Part shown: in pieces, positions 8,108 to 16,003 of the stretch
Layout of the letters: the number at the start of each line of letters is the position of its first letter
Position numbering within the stretch: position 1 is the stretch's first letter
DNA from: Verrucomicrobiota bacterium
GTDB taxonomy: Bacteria > Verrucomicrobiota > Verrucomicrobiia > Chthoniobacterales > JACTMZ01
Direction: 5' to 3'
DNA length: 37,526 nucleotides
Assembly (NCBI GenBank): GCA_027624625.1
Contig: JAQBWH010000018.1
Coordinates: 1 to 37,526, forward strand
Program-made: the position numbers and the translations under genes
Notes under the pieces: model-generated
Databases searched by the model: none
What the model saw: the letters and a program-made list of their open reading frames with translations, nothing else
What the model was told of the DNA's origin: nothing

Positions 8108-9321
8108 GCGCGGGTGAAAAGGACTGCGGCGTTGGATCCGCCGAACCCGAGGTTCACGCTCATCGCGGCGGAGAGGTCGGCTTTTTCGCCGTGCCCGACG
8201 AGGGCCTTGGCAACGAGGGGTTCGGGATCGAGAAGATTGATCTGCGGCGGGAGTTGTCCGCTTTTCAAGGCAAGCAGACAAAGGACCGCCTCGATGGCAC
8301 CGGCCGCGCCGAGGGTGTGGCCGAGAGCGGCTTTGGTCGAACTGAGTTTGGTTTGGCCGGCACCGAAGACGCGGTGGAAAGCCTGGGCTTCGGCCCCGTC
8401 GTTGAAGGGCGTCCCGGTGCCATGGGCGTTGACGTAGCCGACGTCAGACGCGTTAATCCGGCCTTGTTCGAGTGCGCGCCGCATGGCGCGTTCGAGCGGA
8501 GCGCCGTCGGGGGCAGGTTGAGTCAGGTGGTGGGTGTCTGTGGTTTGGCCGTAGCCAGCGAGATACCCAAGGATGTTCGCGCCGCGCGCACGCGCACGGT
8601 CGGCATTTTCCAGCACAAGAAAGGCGGCGCCTTCGCCGAGCATGAGTCCGCGGCGTCCGCGGTCAAAGGGACGGCAGGCCTCTGGTGCAAGAGACTGGAG
8701 TCCGTCAAAACCGGTAAAGACAAGTTCGCTCAGCGCCTCGTAGCCGCCGGCCAGGACGATATCCGTCATCCCGCTGCGGATAAGGTCCGCGGCGTGGCCG
8801 ATGGCATTGCCGCCACCGGCGCAGGCATTGGCTACTGTCATAACCGGTCCGTCGAAACCGAAGAGATCATGAATCGCGCCGGTCTGCGCTTGGGACTGGT
8901 ATTGGGCGACGCGCGCGGATTGGCCGGTGCGGGTCTTGCTCCAGAGTGCGCGGAGGAATTCTTCGCCCTTTTCCATGCCGCAGGCGGTGGTGCTGACCGA
9001 CATTTCGAGTCGGGGCAGCAGGCAGCGGTCATTCGCATCGAGCAAGCGGGCTTCGCTTAGGGCCTGACGGACGGCCGGCAGGGCGAGCCGGGTCGAGCGG
9101 CTGAGGCGTCGTAGGCGTTTTTCCGGCCACGAGGGCCAAGAAGGGAGGCTTGCTTCTGCCCCCTCGGTGACGCGGCAACCGTCGACGCCGATGGCGGTCA
9201 GGGGGCCACGTGCCGAACGACCGGCGTGGAGTGCTTCCCAGGTCGAGGTCGCATCCGCACCCAAGGCGGTGACGCAGCCGAGGCCGGTGATCGCGATTTG
9301 GGGAGTCGGGGTGGCGGACAC
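8104..9321 (-). CDS. beta-ketoacyl-ACP synthase (FabF/KAS II-type), catalytic
   Basis: This 405-residue protein has the full Cys-His-His triad of elongating ketosynthases: Cys167 in NACAGGGNAIG, His300 in VNAHGTGTPFND and His335 in KAALGHTLGAAGA. It performs decarboxylative condensation of malonyl-ACP with the carrier-bound chain. Translation most likely begins at a GTG (9321), since MSATPTPQIAITGLGCVTALG is the normal N-terminus for the family. The downstream gene overlaps by 4 bp and encodes a degenerate KS, so the two are probably a heterodimer. The neighbouring dehydratase, exporter and LolA place it in a secondary-metabolite cluster rather than in housekeeping fatty acid synthesis. Confidence 0.9.
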   Translation of the reverse strand: MSATPTPQIAITGLGCVTALGADATSTWEALHAGRSARGPLTAIGVDGCRVTEGAEASLPSWPSWPEKRLRRLSRSTRLALPAVRQALSEARLLDANDRCLLPRLEMSVSTTACGMEKGEEFLRALWSKTRTGQSARVAQYQSQAQTGAIHDLFGFDGPVMTVANACAGGGNAIGHAADLIRSGMTDIVLAGGYEALSELVFTGFDGLQSLAPEACRPFDRGRRGLMLGEGAAFLVLENADRARARGANILGYLAGYGQTTDTHHLTQPAPDGAPLERAMRRALEQGRINASDVGYVNAHGTGTPFNDGAEAQAFHRVFGAGQTKLSSTKAALGHTLGAAGAIEAVLCLLALKSGQLPPQINLLDPEPLVAKALVGHGEKADLSAAMSVNLGFGGSNAAVLFTRA

Positions 9322-9371
9322 TTCTTTATTTCAACGCACCGCAGGGGCGATGAGGAGGCATTTTCTCTTGC

Positions 9372-9788
9372 TCACGCGCCGGTCAGTTGCCGACTCATCA
9401 TGAATCGTCCGCGGGCCACGGGGCGATCGGCCACGCGGGACTCGGCTTCGAATTGGGCGAGAGCGCCGAGTTCCTTGACCAAGGTGATGTGTGTTTCGAG
9501 GGTTTCCCCGGGTGCGACGGGCCCGAGGACACGGAATTGGTCGATGCCGGCGAGGAAAAGCGGCGTTTCGGGTTGCGCGGAATCCTGCATCCAGAGAACG
9601 CCGGCGGCTTGGGCGGCGCACTCGACAAGGAGCACGGCAGGCATGAGGGGGTGTCCGGGAAAATGGTCGGCGAAAAACGGCAAGTCGGGGTCGAGGGTTT
9701 TCCAGCCCGTGCCGCTGGTGGCATCATGTTTCTCGAAGCGGTCGATGAACCGGAAGCCAGGTCCGTGCGGGGTGAGGGGTGTGTTCAT
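9372..9788 (-). CDS. FabZ-like beta-hydroxyacyl-ACP dehydratase
   Basis: This 138-residue hot-dog-fold protein contains DHFPGHPLMP (His42) followed by LLVECAAQAAG (Glu56), the catalytic His and Glu of FabZ-type dehydratases. It removes water from 3-hydroxyacyl-ACP to give a trans-2-enoyl thioester; with no enoyl reductase nearby, repeated use would leave conjugated double bonds. The start codon at 9788 overlaps the stop of the LolA-like gene (ATGA, 9785-9788). A 50-bp gap separates it from the ketosynthase downstream. No ketoreductase gene lies in the window to supply the 3-hydroxy substrate, so one is presumably shared from elsewhere. Confidence 0.87.
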   Translation of the reverse strand: MNTPLTPHGPGFRFIDRFEKHDATSGTGWKTLDPDLPFFADHFPGHPLMPAVLLVECAAQAAGVLWMQDSAQPETPLFLAGIDQFRVLGPVAPGETLETHITLVKELGALAQFEAESRVADRPVARGRFMMSRQLTGA

Positions 9789-10402
9789 GGAAGACGGAAA
9801 GTGGCGGCGGGCAAAACATGGTTGCGTCGGACCGCGGAAAAATCGAACCGCATGACGGTGCCGCGCGGCAAGGTCAGACTCATGGAGCGGAGTTGCATGG
9901 TGTCCGCATCGATCGTGTTCTCGATCCGTTCTGGTTGGAGGTTGCCGGGGGTGGAGGGAACAAGGACGACGAGGTAGTTGCCGGCCTGACGCGTGACGGA
10001 CCCTTGCATGTCCCCCGGCGGGCGATTTCCGCGCAGGATGTCGCGCAGGGCGCCGAGCGCCCGGGCGGAGGGATGACCGGCCGGGCGAGCAAGGGGAGCG
10101 CGGCCCGTGCGGATGGTGGTGAAGGTTCCAGCGTCGAGTTGCATCAATTCACCGGGTGGGACTTGATAAGAAATCCGAAGGTCGTCAGGTCCACGGTAAA
10201 AAAGCTGTCCGCGGCTGATGGTGGGACTTGCGAGACCGGGGGCCGAGATGGTCTGGGTGAAGGCGGCCTCGAGGGTGCGGGTTTTTTGCTGGGCGGCGAA
10301 AAAGCGTTTTTCCAAAACGACTGCGTCGGACGATGCAATGTCGCGGGCCAGACCGGTTGCGCTTAATGCGGCAAGAAGAAGAAAGATGCCGGGGGGGTTC
10401 AT
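9785..10402 (-). CDS. LolA-like outer-membrane carrier protein
   Basis: From the ATG at 10402 the protein has 205 residues with a signal peptide (MNPPGIFLLLAALSATGLA), then FAAQQKTRTLEAAFTQTI, the beginning of the LolA/LppLA fold, and alternating strands such as GQLFYRGPDDLRISYQVPPGELM that fit the half-barrel built to shield a lipid. A much longer open frame extends to 10723 but lies over the previous gene and is not real. LolA-type proteins are regular members of aryl polyene and flexirubin clusters, where they are thought to carry the lipid-linked product across the periplasm. It starts 1 bp after the stop of the exporter gene, so the two are co-expressed. Confidence 0.82.
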   Translation of the reverse strand: MNPPGIFLLLAALSATGLARDIASSDAVVLEKRFFAAQQKTRTLEAAFTQTISAPGLASPTISRGQLFYRGPDDLRISYQVPPGELMQLDAGTFTTIRTGRAPLARPAGHPSARALGALRDILRGNRPPGDMQGSVTRQAGNYLVVLVPSTPGNLQPERIENTIDADTMQLRSMSLTLPRGTVMRFDFSAVRRNHVLPAATFRLP

Positions 10403-10403
10403 G

Positions 10404-13400
10404 TTATTCGCAGCGCAAGGAAGTGAAGTGATACCACTGCTCGGGGTAGGCGGCAAAGAGAGGAACGAGGGCGGCGGCCACCTCGCGCGTGTAGAGCTCG
10501 AGGGTGGCGGTGCGGCCTTCGGGTTGCCAATGCGGCTCGATGTAAGCACGCGCTTCAATGTGGTAAAGACCGTCGGGTTGGCGGGTGATGCCGACGGGAA
10601 CAATCGGGCAGCCGGCGAGCAGGGCGAGCAAGACGGGGCCGGTGGAGAAGCGGATGCGTCCGTGCGGCAAGTCAACGGCCACGCTGTTGCCATCGTAGGG
10701 ACGGTCGGCCAGCGAGGCGACAAAGGCGCCGTTTTGCAAAGAGCGCACGATGTCGAGGACGGAGAACGAATGATTGCCGACCACGATGGTTTCGACGCCC
10801 CAGCGTGCGCGGAAGTCGGCGCGCCATTCGGTCAACGCGGTCGAAGGTTCCGGCAGGGTGAGGGCGGTCATGGGAAAGCCGAGTTGGGCCATGACGAGTC
10901 CGCCCAGTTCGAAAAAACCAAGATGCCCGGTGACGAGCAGACAGCCTCTGCCGCCATCACGGGCCCGCTGCAGGTGCTCGAAGCCCTGCCGGAAACCGAG
11001 CATGTCGACCACCTCCGAGGTTGGGCGCGTGGAGAGGCGGCCGTAGGTGGAAAAATTTTCCGATTGATTCATGAAGAGGCGGCAGGCGGAGGCAAAGCCG
11101 GCCTGGGCCGGATCGAGCATGGCAAGATTGTCGCGTACGGCGCGCACAGTGGCGGGATGGGTCCAGGCGTAAAAAAGTCCGAGCGTCCGCGAAATGAGCC
11201 ACGCGCCACGGCGTCCGAGGAATCTCCAACCGAGAAGAATCCATTCGAATCCGCGTTTGCGGTAGAAAAACCGGTAGAATCCGTGATCGCGATAATCGTG
11301 GTTGGTGCTGCGTGGGAAAAAGGCCGGCAACAAAACCAGACAGGCGACAACTGCTGCCATGATGCCGAAGTCCATGACCAGACCGAAATTTTGCAAGGCA
11401 GGCTGTCCGGTCAGGGCGGGCGCACCGAAGCCGATGCAGGCGCTGATGCCGGTGAGCAGGATGGGGGCAGCGAGATGATCGTAGGTTTTGACCAGGTCGC
11501 CGCGTTGGTTTTTCAGCGCCATGAGGACGTGCAGGCTGTAGTCCACGACGAGTCCGACCAGCAGGGGCAGGCTGATGAGAGAGAGTGGACTGAGGGAAGT
11601 GCCGGTCAGCCGCAGCAACCAGAGAAAGAGGGTGGCGGAGAGAACGATGGCGAGCAGGTTGAGCGCGACCATGCGGAGGGATCGCTGGGCCAAGGCGCAG
11701 AGCAGAACGATGGACGCAAGCATGGCGATGCTCAGCCGGTAAAAGTCGTGCTGCGCGAGGGCGGTGATTTCCTGCGTGAGCGAGATCCAGCTGACCGGCA
11801 GGATTTCAGCGTCAGCGATGTTCCAACCATCTTCCGGCACCGGGGTGGTGGCCGCGGCGGGGATGCGAATAACGGCGTAGGCCCCGTCGGCATCCTTTCC
11901 GGCAGTGGTGCGGAGTAGCGGATGGAGAGCGGCAAAGGCGCGGTCGTCCCCGCGCGCGGCGGCGTCGAGCGCGGCGGTGAATTGCAGCGTGGGGCCGGAC
12001 CATTCGGGACCGAGACCGGCAAGCTGGAAGGCTTCGGCCAGACGCGCTGTGGTTTCCGGGTTCCAGGCCTGCAGGTTCGCCGCACGTTGTGATTCCGAGG
12101 GGATGCGGGCGAGAAGGGCAGCGGGATCGGCGTCCGGGAATCGCGCCGCCGTGGACGTCGCGGCGCCGCGGATGACGTCATGGTTTTTCCCCCGCAGCAC
12201 GTAGACCGCATCGTTGGCGGCGGGATCAAGTTCCTGCAGCCACTCTTGGGCGGTGTAAGCATCGCTGCCGACGGGGCGGAGGTGGTAGAGTCCGGGTTGG
12301 TAAAATCCGGAGGAGGACGACCAAGGTTGCAGCCAAAAGATGGTCAGCGCGAGAAAGACCGCCCCGCCGGCGAGCAGGCCGCGGTGGCGATCGACGAATC
12401 CGGCGGCGCTGCGGCTGGCGCGGAAGAGAATCGGTGGGCCGTGCGGGGGGCGGGCGGAAAGGATGATCTGCAGCTGCCAGGTCGCGAGGAGGGCTGAAGC
12501 GAGGAGCCCGGTGCCGACGAGGACGCCGAGTTGCCGCAGAGCGGGGAACGAGGTGAGGGCGAGAAAGTAGAATGCGGCGGCCGTGATGAGCGCGCTGAAC
12601 CAAATGGCGCGGCGCAAGGTGCGCCAGACGGACTGATCATCGCGATGCGGCGAGCCGAAGTGGTGGTAAACCAGAATACTGTAGTCCATGCCGACGCCGA
12701 GGAGGATGGAGGCAAATCCGATGCTGATGACATTGAGGCTGCCAAAAAAGACACGGGCCGCGACGAGTCCGGCCAGCAGGGCGAACAATTGGAGGAACAT
12801 GATCCATCCGAGCGGACGCAGCGTGCGGTAGAAAATCCAGAAGGCGACAGCCAGCAGGAAGACCGCGGCGACCACCATAAGGATGATGTCGCCCCGCATT
12901 TGGCGGGAGATGTCGGCGTTGAAAACCGGGCGTCCGGTGAGCAAAACTTTGCCGGAGGAGTCAGCCGGGATGGCGCCACGCAAGGCGGTGATGAAGGCGT
13001 CATCGGCGGCACTGTCCGGGAGTGGCGACGACGGCGTTACGACAAGAAAATCGGGAGCGGGCTGGTCAGGCGGCTCGATTGTCGCGGGCAGGAGACCGAG
13101 CGGATCGAGTTGCAAGCTGACGATGGCGAAGGGATCGATGGCTCCGGCCAGTTGTGCAGGGAGGCTCTGCAGACTTTGTGCCACCGCGGCGGGCGCCAGC
13201 GAGGCGTTGACGCCGTCGAGGACGGATGAGTCCGCTTGGAGCAGAAGCCAAGCGGCGAGGGTGCCGGACTGGGTTTCGAATTGTTCCGCCGGGGTGGTGA
13301 TCGAGGTGACGGAGGGCAGGGCGGTCAAGGCGGCACGGGTAGCGGCCAGCAAGCGGGTGCGCTCCTCCAGCGGCAGACGAGGGTCGGCTACGGCAAAGAC

Positions 13401-13577
13401 CTCGTTTTCGCCGGCGGCCAAGCGGGTGAAGGCCGCGAGGCCGCGCACGCTCGGCAGTTCCGGGGGAAGGGCAGGGAGCAGTTCCGTTTCGAAGCGGATG
13501 GTGAGGGCGGCCCAGAGGCCGGCTCCGGCCACGGCAACGAGAAAAAGCGTGCCCGGCAGGGAGCGGAGGAGAGCCAT
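10404..13577 (-). CDS. MMPL-family RND exporter fused to LpxL/HtrB-type acyltransferase
   Basis: A single frame of 1057 residues. Residues 1-776 form an MMPL transporter with two six-helix blocks: a first helix at about 5-25, a periplasmic loop, then the helix carrying GVGMDYSILVYHH (294-306), and a second half with VGLVVDYSLHVL (674-685), the charged-helix motif of RND pumps. From about 777 to the end is a lysophospholipid/Kdo-lipid A-type acyltransferase with TGHLGFFELGG, giving the catalytic HxxxxE pair His885/Glu890, and ADRPYDGNSV as a further block. Separate MMPL and acyltransferase genes are known in aryl polyene clusters; here one polypeptide could acylate the product at the membrane and hand it to the pump (inference). 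A 66-bp gap lies upstream; the LolA gene follows after 1 bp. Confidence 0.88.
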   Translation of the reverse strand: MALLRSLPGTLFLVAVAGAGLWAALTIRFETELLPALPPELPSVRGLAAFTRLAAGENEVFAVADPRLPLEERTRLLAATRAALTALPSVTSITTPAEQFETQSGTLAAWLLLQADSSVLDGVNASLAPAAVAQSLQSLPAQLAGAIDPFAIVSLQLDPLGLLPATIEPPDQPAPDFLVVTPSSPLPDSAADDAFITALRGAIPADSSGKVLLTGRPVFNADISRQMRGDIILMVVAAVFLLAVAFWIFYRTLRPLGWIMFLQLFALLAGLVAARVFFGSLNVISIGFASILLGVGMDYSILVYHHFGSPHRDDQSVWRTLRRAIWFSALITAAAFYFLALTSFPALRQLGVLVGTGLLASALLATWQLQIILSARPPHGPPILFRASRSAAGFVDRHRGLLAGGAVFLALTIFWLQPWSSSSGFYQPGLYHLRPVGSDAYTAQEWLQELDPAANDAVYVLRGKNHDVIRGAATSTAARFPDADPAALLARIPSESQRAANLQAWNPETTARLAEAFQLAGLGPEWSGPTLQFTAALDAAARGDDRAFAALHPLLRTTAGKDADGAYAVIRIPAAATTPVPEDGWNIADAEILPVSWISLTQEITALAQHDFYRLSIAMLASIVLLCALAQRSLRMVALNLLAIVLSATLFLWLLRLTGTSLSPLSLISLPLLVGLVVDYSLHVLMALKNQRGDLVKTYDHLAAPILLTGISACIGFGAPALTGQPALQNFGLVMDFGIMAAVVACLVLLPAFFPRSTNHDYRDHGFYRFFYRKRGFEWILLGWRFLGRRGAWLISRTLGLFYAWTHPATVRAVRDNLAMLDPAQAGFASACRLFMNQSENFSTYGRLSTRPTSEVVDMLGFRQGFEHLQRARDGGRGCLLVTGHLGFFELGGLVMAQLGFPMTALTLPEPSTALTEWRADFRARWGVETIVVGNHSFSVLDIVRSLQNGAFVASLADRPYDGNSVAVDLPHGRIRFSTGPVLLALLAGCPIVPVGITRQPDGLYHIEARAYIEPHWQPEGRTATLELYTREVAAALVPLFAAYPEQWYHFTSLRCE

Positions 13578-13643
13578 GGAGCGGGTCGGGAGACGGGAGA
13601 CTGGACTTGGAAACTGGCGTGAGTGGCGGCGCCGAAGGCGCGG

Positions 13644-14912
13644 TCAGCGCAAGGAAGGGATAGGCGGGGCGATGTTGAGGCGGCGTTGCAGGCGGCAGAC
13701 GGTGTCGAAGAGACGGAGGCGGAGACGGTCGGCCAGGCCGGGATCGGTCTGGCCGCCCACGAGGCGGGCCACGCTGCGGGGCAGTTGCAGGACGGGTTGC
13801 GGGCTCATGAAAACTTCGAAACCCGCCCGGTCGTAGAAGGAGCGGATGAGCCGGGCATAGCGGTTCATCCATCCGGTGACACTCCGGGTATAAGCCCACC
13901 GCTCCCAGAGCCGCAGGGAGCGCCCACAACGGTCGGCTTTGACCAGGAGGTCGGCCGCGCGGAGACCGGATTGCAGGGCGAGCATGACTCCGGAGGAAAA
14001 GATGGGATCAACGAAACCGGCGGCGTCACCGGTGAGCAAGACGCGCCGCGTGGCAAAGGAAGAAAACTTCCAGCTGTAGTCGCCGGTGGCGCGCAGCGGA
14101 GTGAGGCGTCGGGCGGAGTCCAGACGTTGGGCGACAGCGGGTGCGGCGGCCACGGCGGCGGCGAAGAGGTCATTATAATCGCCTTCCCCTTTGACTTCTC
14201 CGTGGGGGAGAACGAGGCCGACGGACATCCGGTTGCCGGCCAGAGGAATGAGCCAGAACCATCCGCCGGCGGTGCGGATGATGGTGATATGGCCTTCGGC
14301 TTTGCCTTCGTGGCGGGTGGCGCCTTCAAAATGTGCGTAGATGGCGACGCGGCGGACTTTTTGCGTGCCGCGACGGCGCAGTCCTGCCCGGGAACCGGCG
14401 AAGGCACAGCGCCCGCTTGCATCGACAACCCAGCGGGCGGTCAGCTCGGTCCGTCCCGACGGTCCTTCGGCGTGGAGAGTGATCGGTGCGCCGGGCGCAT
14501 CGTGCAGCGCCGTGACGCGCGTTTCCTCATGCACGGTGCAACCGTTTTCACGCGCGTGATCGAGAAGGAGTTGGTCGAAAGGGGCGCGTTCCACTTGGTA
14601 GGTGTATTCGTGCTGCGGGGCGAGGTTCTCGCCGAACCAGAGGCGGTTTTGCCGTTCGCCGTCGGGCGTGCTGAATTCCGCGCCGTATTTGCGGAGAAAG
14701 CCGGCTTGCTCGAGTTTGTCCCAGACACCGATTTCCTTGAGGAGGTCGTTGCCGTGCGGCAGAAGGGATTCGCCCACGCAGAAGCGGGGAAATTTTTCCT
14801 TTTCGAGAATGGTGACACGGAGCCCGGCGCGCGAGAGTCGGGTGCCGGCGGCGCTACCGGCCGGGCCACCGCCGATGATGGCGACATCGCAGGACTGAGG
14901 GTGCGGAGTCAT
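13644..14912 (-). CDS. flavin-dependent halogenase-type oxidoreductase 2 (exact WxWxIP)
   Basis: The 422-residue protein starts with a canonical GxGxxG FAD motif (IIGGGPAGSAAG, 12-23) and has GESLLP (47-52), equivalent to GEATIP of halogenases. Lys75 (LRKYGAEF) lies at the position of the catalytic lysine. WFWLIP (218-223) matches the WxWxIP signature exactly. That signature keeps substrate away from the flavin and distinguishes halogenases from monooxygenases. LLTGDAAGFVDPIFSSG is the second FAD site. The length and motifs recall variant halogenases acting on carrier-bound substrates, such as CndH. The gene overlaps a carrier-protein gene upstream by 4 bp, which supports action on an ACP-bound chain (inference). 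A geranylgeranyl-reductase-like oxidoreductase is the alternative reading. Confidence 0.78.
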   Translation of the reverse strand: MTPHPQSCDVAIIGGGPAGSAAGTRLSRAGLRVTILEKEKFPRFCVGESLLPHGNDLLKEIGVWDKLEQAGFLRKYGAEFSTPDGERQNRLWFGENLAPQHEYTYQVERAPFDQLLLDHARENGCTVHEETRVTALHDAPGAPITLHAEGPSGRTELTARWVVDASGRCAFAGSRAGLRRRGTQKVRRVAIYAHFEGATRHEGKAEGHITIIRTAGGWFWLIPLAGNRMSVGLVLPHGEVKGEGDYNDLFAAAVAAAPAVAQRLDSARRLTPLRATGDYSWKFSSFATRRVLLTGDAAGFVDPIFSSGVMLALQSGLRAADLLVKADRCGRSLRLWERWAYTRSVTGWMNRYARLIRSFYDRAGFEVFMSPQPVLQLPRSVARLVGGQTDPGLADRLRLRLFDTVCRLQRRLNIAPPIPSLR

Positions 14913-15178
14913 GAGGCCTGGGCGGCGAGCCGCTGGGTGATCCAGCCGTGGAGGACGCCGAGGCTCTGCAGGGCGTCGCGGGCAGTGGCGGGGTCGCCGA
15001 TGGCGAGCCCGTATTGTTTTTCCACCGCGATGGCCATTTGCAGGGCGTCAAGTGAGTCGAGCCCGATGCTTTCCGGCCCGAAAAGCGGAGTGTCCGCTTG
15101 GATGGTCTCCGGGTCGACTTTAATCATGCAGTTTTCCACCAGCAGTTTTTTGAGAAGATCAATCGTTACTTCAGCCAT
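14909..15178 (-). CDS. acyl carrier protein (second in the cluster)
   Basis: This 89-residue acidic carrier protein has IGLDSLDALQ with Ser42 as the phosphopantetheine site and a typical helix III/IV tail. It is clearly different in sequence from the carrier at 1512, so the two probably serve different steps or partners. The stop overlaps the ATG of the halogenase-type gene (ATGA), a coupling that pairs the carrier with that flavoenzyme. Upstream is a 51-bp gap with a small inverted repeat, the only substantial gap between the deacetylase and carrier genes and a possible internal promoter. Confidence 0.9.
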   Translation of the reverse strand: MAEVTIDLLKKLLVENCMIKVDPETIQADTPLFGPESIGLDSLDALQMAIAVEKQYGLAIGDPATARDALQSLGVLHGWITQRLAAQAS

Positions 15179-15184
15179 CGCGAG

Positions 15185-15201
15185 ATTCCCAATTTAGGAA
15201 T
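15185..15201. promoter_or_regulatory. small inverted repeat upstream of the second carrier-protein gene
   Basis: ATTCC (15185-15189) and GGAAT (15197-15201) are inverted around a 7-bp AT-rich centre, 7 bp before the carrier-protein start. It could be an operator or part of a local promoter. The arms are short and chance is a fair explanation. Confidence 0.2.
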
Positions 15202-15229
15202 TTCAGCGGTCAAGTAAAGGCCGTGCTGG

Positions 15230-16003
15230 TCAGGCGGGCGGACGGGCGGTGCGATAGCCGAGGGCGGATAATTTGCCAAGCAGGCGTTCAAGGGTGCGGG
15301 CGCGGGTGCCGGGCCGGAGTCCAGAAACGGGACCCTCATGGAGAAGGATGACCGCTCCGGCGTGGAGGCGTCGGACAATGCGATCCACCACGACGTCCGG
15401 TTCGTGCGGCACGCCATCGAAGCCACGCGCCGACCATCCAATAACGCGGAGGCCGGCTTTCGCCGCCGCGGCATGGACGAATGGATTGGCCAATCCGGCA
15501 GGGGCGCGGAAAAAGCGCGGATCCTGCGCGGTGACTTGGCGGATGGCGTTGCTTGCAGCGCTGATCTCGTGGCGGGCGCAAGAAGGCGAGGCGGCCCAGA
15601 ATGAACCGGCGGGATGCGACCATGTGTGGTTGTGCAGTTCGTGACCGGCCGCAACCACCGCGCGGGCCGCTGCGGGGTAGCGCCACACTTTGTGGCCGAT
15701 GGCGAAGAAGCTGGCGCGGGCGTCATGCCGGGCGAGCACGTCGAGAATTTCCGGGGTGTCTTGCGGGTCGGGTCCGTCATCGATGGTCAGCCAGACTTCA
15801 CGCTCGCCGGTGCGCAAATGCCGGAGGACGGGTCCATTCCAAGGACAGTTCGGAATGAGGGTCGGGCCAAGTAAAGATGCGGTGGCGAGCATGGCCCAGC
15901 GATGGGCACGGGCCGGATTCCCCCGGAGTGCGTGAACAGCCGCACCTGCGGCGCAAAGGCCGGAAAGGGTGAAGCCGAGGCGACGCCGGAGTTCCGCTTT
16001 CAT
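15230..16003 (-). CDS. NodB-type polysaccharide deacetylase (carbohydrate esterase 4)
   Basis: The 257-residue protein has the CE4 motifs in order: TIDDGPD (73-79, catalytic and metal-binding Asp75/Asp76), HNHTWSH (124-130, metal-binding His126 and His130), RAPAG, and a late LLHEGP close to the usual catalytic-His block. An N-terminal hydrophobic stretch suggests membrane anchoring or export. CE4 enzymes remove N- or O-acetyl groups from amino sugars. Its gene overlaps the GT2 gene by 4 bp (16000-16003), so a glycosyl unit made or attached by the GT2 may be deacetylated here, exposing an amine for later acylation (inference). A housekeeping peptidoglycan deacetylase is less likely given the coupling. 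Confidence 0.83.
   Translation of the reverse strand: MKAELRRRLGFTLSGLCAAGAAVHALRGNPARAHRWAMLATASLLGPTLIPNCPWNGPVLRHLRTGEREVWLTIDDGPDPQDTPEILDVLARHDARASFFAIGHKVWRYPAAARAVVAAGHELHNHTWSHPAGSFWAASPSCARHEISAASNAIRQVTAQDPRFFRAPAGLANPFVHAAAAKAGLRVIGWSARGFDGVPHEPDVVVDRIVRRLHAGAVILLHEGPVSGLRPGTRARTLERLLGKLSALGYRTARPPA

Noticed and set aside
8108..8281. 58-codon N-terminal extension of the KS-like partner
   Set aside because: It lies inside the upstream ketosynthase gene and is Arg/Pro-rich; the ATGA overlap at 8104-8107 marks the true start.
7139..9788. KS/KS/dehydratase set as ordinary fatty acid synthesis genes
   Set aside because: No fabD, fabG, fabH or acpP around it, one KS is degenerate, and the operon includes exporter, LolA and glycosyl-/acyltransferases.
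10403..10723. 107-codon extension of the LolA-like gene
   Set aside because: It overlaps the exporter gene; the signal peptide begins at 10402.
10218..11918. 566-codon plus-strand open frame
   Set aside because: Antisense to the MMPL-acyltransferase gene; Gly/Glu/Gln-rich shadow composition with no domain, while the minus strand has clear motifs.
13623..15197. 524-codon plus-strand open frame
   Set aside because: Antisense shadow of the halogenase-type and carrier-protein genes, which have intact motifs on the minus strand.
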